A stretch of DNA of 5,506 bases, taken from Actinomycetota bacterium. GTDB lineage: Bacteria; Actinomycetota; Actinomycetes; Streptosporangiales; Streptosporangiaceae. Position numbers and translations under genes: made by a program. The notes under the pieces are model-generated. The model saw only the letters and a program-made list of their open reading frames with translations, searched no databases and was not told the DNA's origin. Location: positions 1 to 5,506 of the forward strand of contig PLIQ01000001.1 in NCBI GenBank assembly GCA_003140115.1, read 5' to 3'. Position 1 is the first letter of the stretch; every line of letters starts with the position of its first letter. Positions 4,691-5,506 of the stretch are shown here, one piece after another.

Positions 4691-5366
4691 GTGATCATAT
4701 CGGTGGGAAGGTATCCGTTTGTCCTAAGCCTTGCTGTGCCTGGGGATTTGGACAAAGTAGCCGGACTTGTCCGGGAAGCCGCTGGCTGGCTGCGTAGCGA
4801 GGGCATCGATAAGTGGCAGGAATTGTGACCCGACCCGGCCGGACAGCGAGAGCGCATCCTGAATGACCTGCTCAAAGGCAAGACATGGCTGCTGCGAGAC
4901 GGGGAGACCATCGCTGCGTCCATCACGATCGACATGGATGAACCCCTGGACGTGAACGAGTGTCCCGTCTGGCCGCCGGAGGAAAGCCAGCGGCCTGTGC
5001 TGTGCGTACGACGAGTCATCGTTGGCAGGCGCTACGCCCGACTCGGGCTGAGTGCCGCGCTGCTGGACTGGGCAGCCGACGTGGCGAAAAAGAGACCACG
5101 GAGCCGAACTGATCCGTATCGACGTGCGGACGACCAACCTGAAGCTGCACGCCTATTACGAAGGACAGCGCTTTACCCGCTGCCCGGATCTGCGAGGGCT
5201 TGGCGACACCCCGTCCCAGGCGCTCTTCGAGCGCCAGGTGGACGTGCCAGGGTCAGACTTCACCAAGTTGTTCATCGCGGAAGAAGCCCAGGCACGGCAC
5301 CCGGCGAATGACCGATCATTCCCGATCAGGGACTCGCGATTTTGGACCAAGCCGCCGACGAGGTAA
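4691..5366 (+). pseudogene. GNAT N-acetyltransferase, broken second copy
   Basis: This is a relative of the acetyltransferase at 2364-3011, with two inactivating changes. From GTG 4691 the frame reads a GNAT N-terminus (LSLAVPGDLDKVAGLVREAA) and meets TGA at 4826-4828, exactly where the intact copy has Trp42 (EPWP against EL-stop-P), so a TGG-to-TGA change is likely. It continues in frame (GKTWLLRDGETIAASITI) to the run of five A at 5087-5091. There one extra base shifts the rest into the frame reading IRIDVRTTNLKLHAYYEGQRF and SQALFERQV, ending at TAA 5364-5366. Repairing both gives 224 residues, close to the other copy's 215. The CoA loop reads RYARLGLSAAL, with Arg where the first motif A Gly belongs, a third sign of decay. 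The last 41 bases overlap the convergent mnmA end. Confidence 0.85.
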
Positions 5367-5506
5367 CCGTGGACGTGCCGCTGATCGTAGCGCTGCCCAG
5401 GACGGTGTGGCCGTCGTAGAGGACCGCGGCCTGACCCTTGGCTATGCCGCGGGCGGGGTGGTGGAGGCGGAGGCGCAGGTTGCCTTCGTCCAGCCAGGCG
5501 GTGCAG
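5326..5506 (-). CDS. mnmA: tRNA 2-thiouridylase MnmA, C-terminal fragment
   Basis: Only the last 59 complete codons lie in the window; the rest is beyond its right edge. The minus strand reads DEGNLRLRLHHPARGIAKGQ, then AAVLYDGHTVLGSATIS, and stops at TGA (complement of 5326-5328). The pattern of a short strand, P-x-R-G-I-A-x-G-Q-A-A-V-L-Y-D-G, then V-L-G-S-A-T-I is the C-terminal beta-barrel of MnmA, the enzyme that thiolates U34 of Lys, Glu and Gln tRNAs using sulfur relayed from a cysteine desulfurase. The catalytic cysteines and ATP site are not visible. About 17 residues follow the barrel as a variable tail, within the stretch that overlaps the GNAT pseudogene. A distinct MnmA-like paralogue cannot be excluded from this fragment. 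Confidence 0.7.
   Translation of the reverse strand, partial: CTAWLDEGNLRLRLHHPARGIAKGQAAVLYDGHTVLGSATISGTSTVTSSAAWSKIASP

Overview
The window looks like chromosomal DNA from a high-GC actinomycete, probably Streptomyces or a relative. Three things suggest this: G/C-rich codon third positions in the real genes, frequent GTG starts, and protein types typical of that group (a GntR/UTRA regulator, GNAT acetyltransferases, a tiny membrane protein). No database search was possible, so family calls rest on motifs read by eye.

Layout. Positions 1-550 hold no convincing gene, but carry a perfect 16-bp palindrome and a 14-bp tandem repeat. A small single-span membrane protein lies on the minus strand (551-775). 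A GntR/HutC-type regulator follows on the plus strand (1179-1988). It ends in a strong terminator hairpin (1984-2025), followed by a dyad-rich intergenic stretch that may hold an operator. Next come a possible 38-codon ORF (2254-2370) overlapping the start of an intact GNAT acetyltransferase (2364-3011), then a 22-residue peptide gene (3329-3397), a perfect 15-bp hairpin (3460-3495), and an Fe(II)/2-oxoglutarate oxygenase (about 3565-4230). A possible 23-codon ORF (4242-4313) precedes a second, nearly identical 21-residue peptide gene (4529-4594). That gene is followed by a set of mutually exclusive hairpins (4619-4670) and a second GNAT gene (4691-5366) broken by a nonsense codon and a frameshift. 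The C-terminal end of a probable mnmA gene enters from the right on the minus strand (5326-5506).

The main result is the pair of micro-peptides. They share the first 19 residues (MAKLHARPSNQYRYEHYDP), and those 19 codons differ at seven positions, all silent. That pattern shows both are translated and held under selection on the amino-acid sequence. They sit between two GNAT genes and flank a 2OG-Fe(II) oxygenase, behind a GntR regulator. My leading inference is an undescribed small ribosomal-peptide system in which the oxygenase, and perhaps the GNAT, modifies the peptide. A competing reading is that each peptide is a regulatory or arrest peptide controlling the gene after it, since each is followed by an RNA hairpin. 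Parts of the locus look degraded: the second GNAT is a pseudogene, and the best start signal of the oxygenase is one base out of frame with its ORF.
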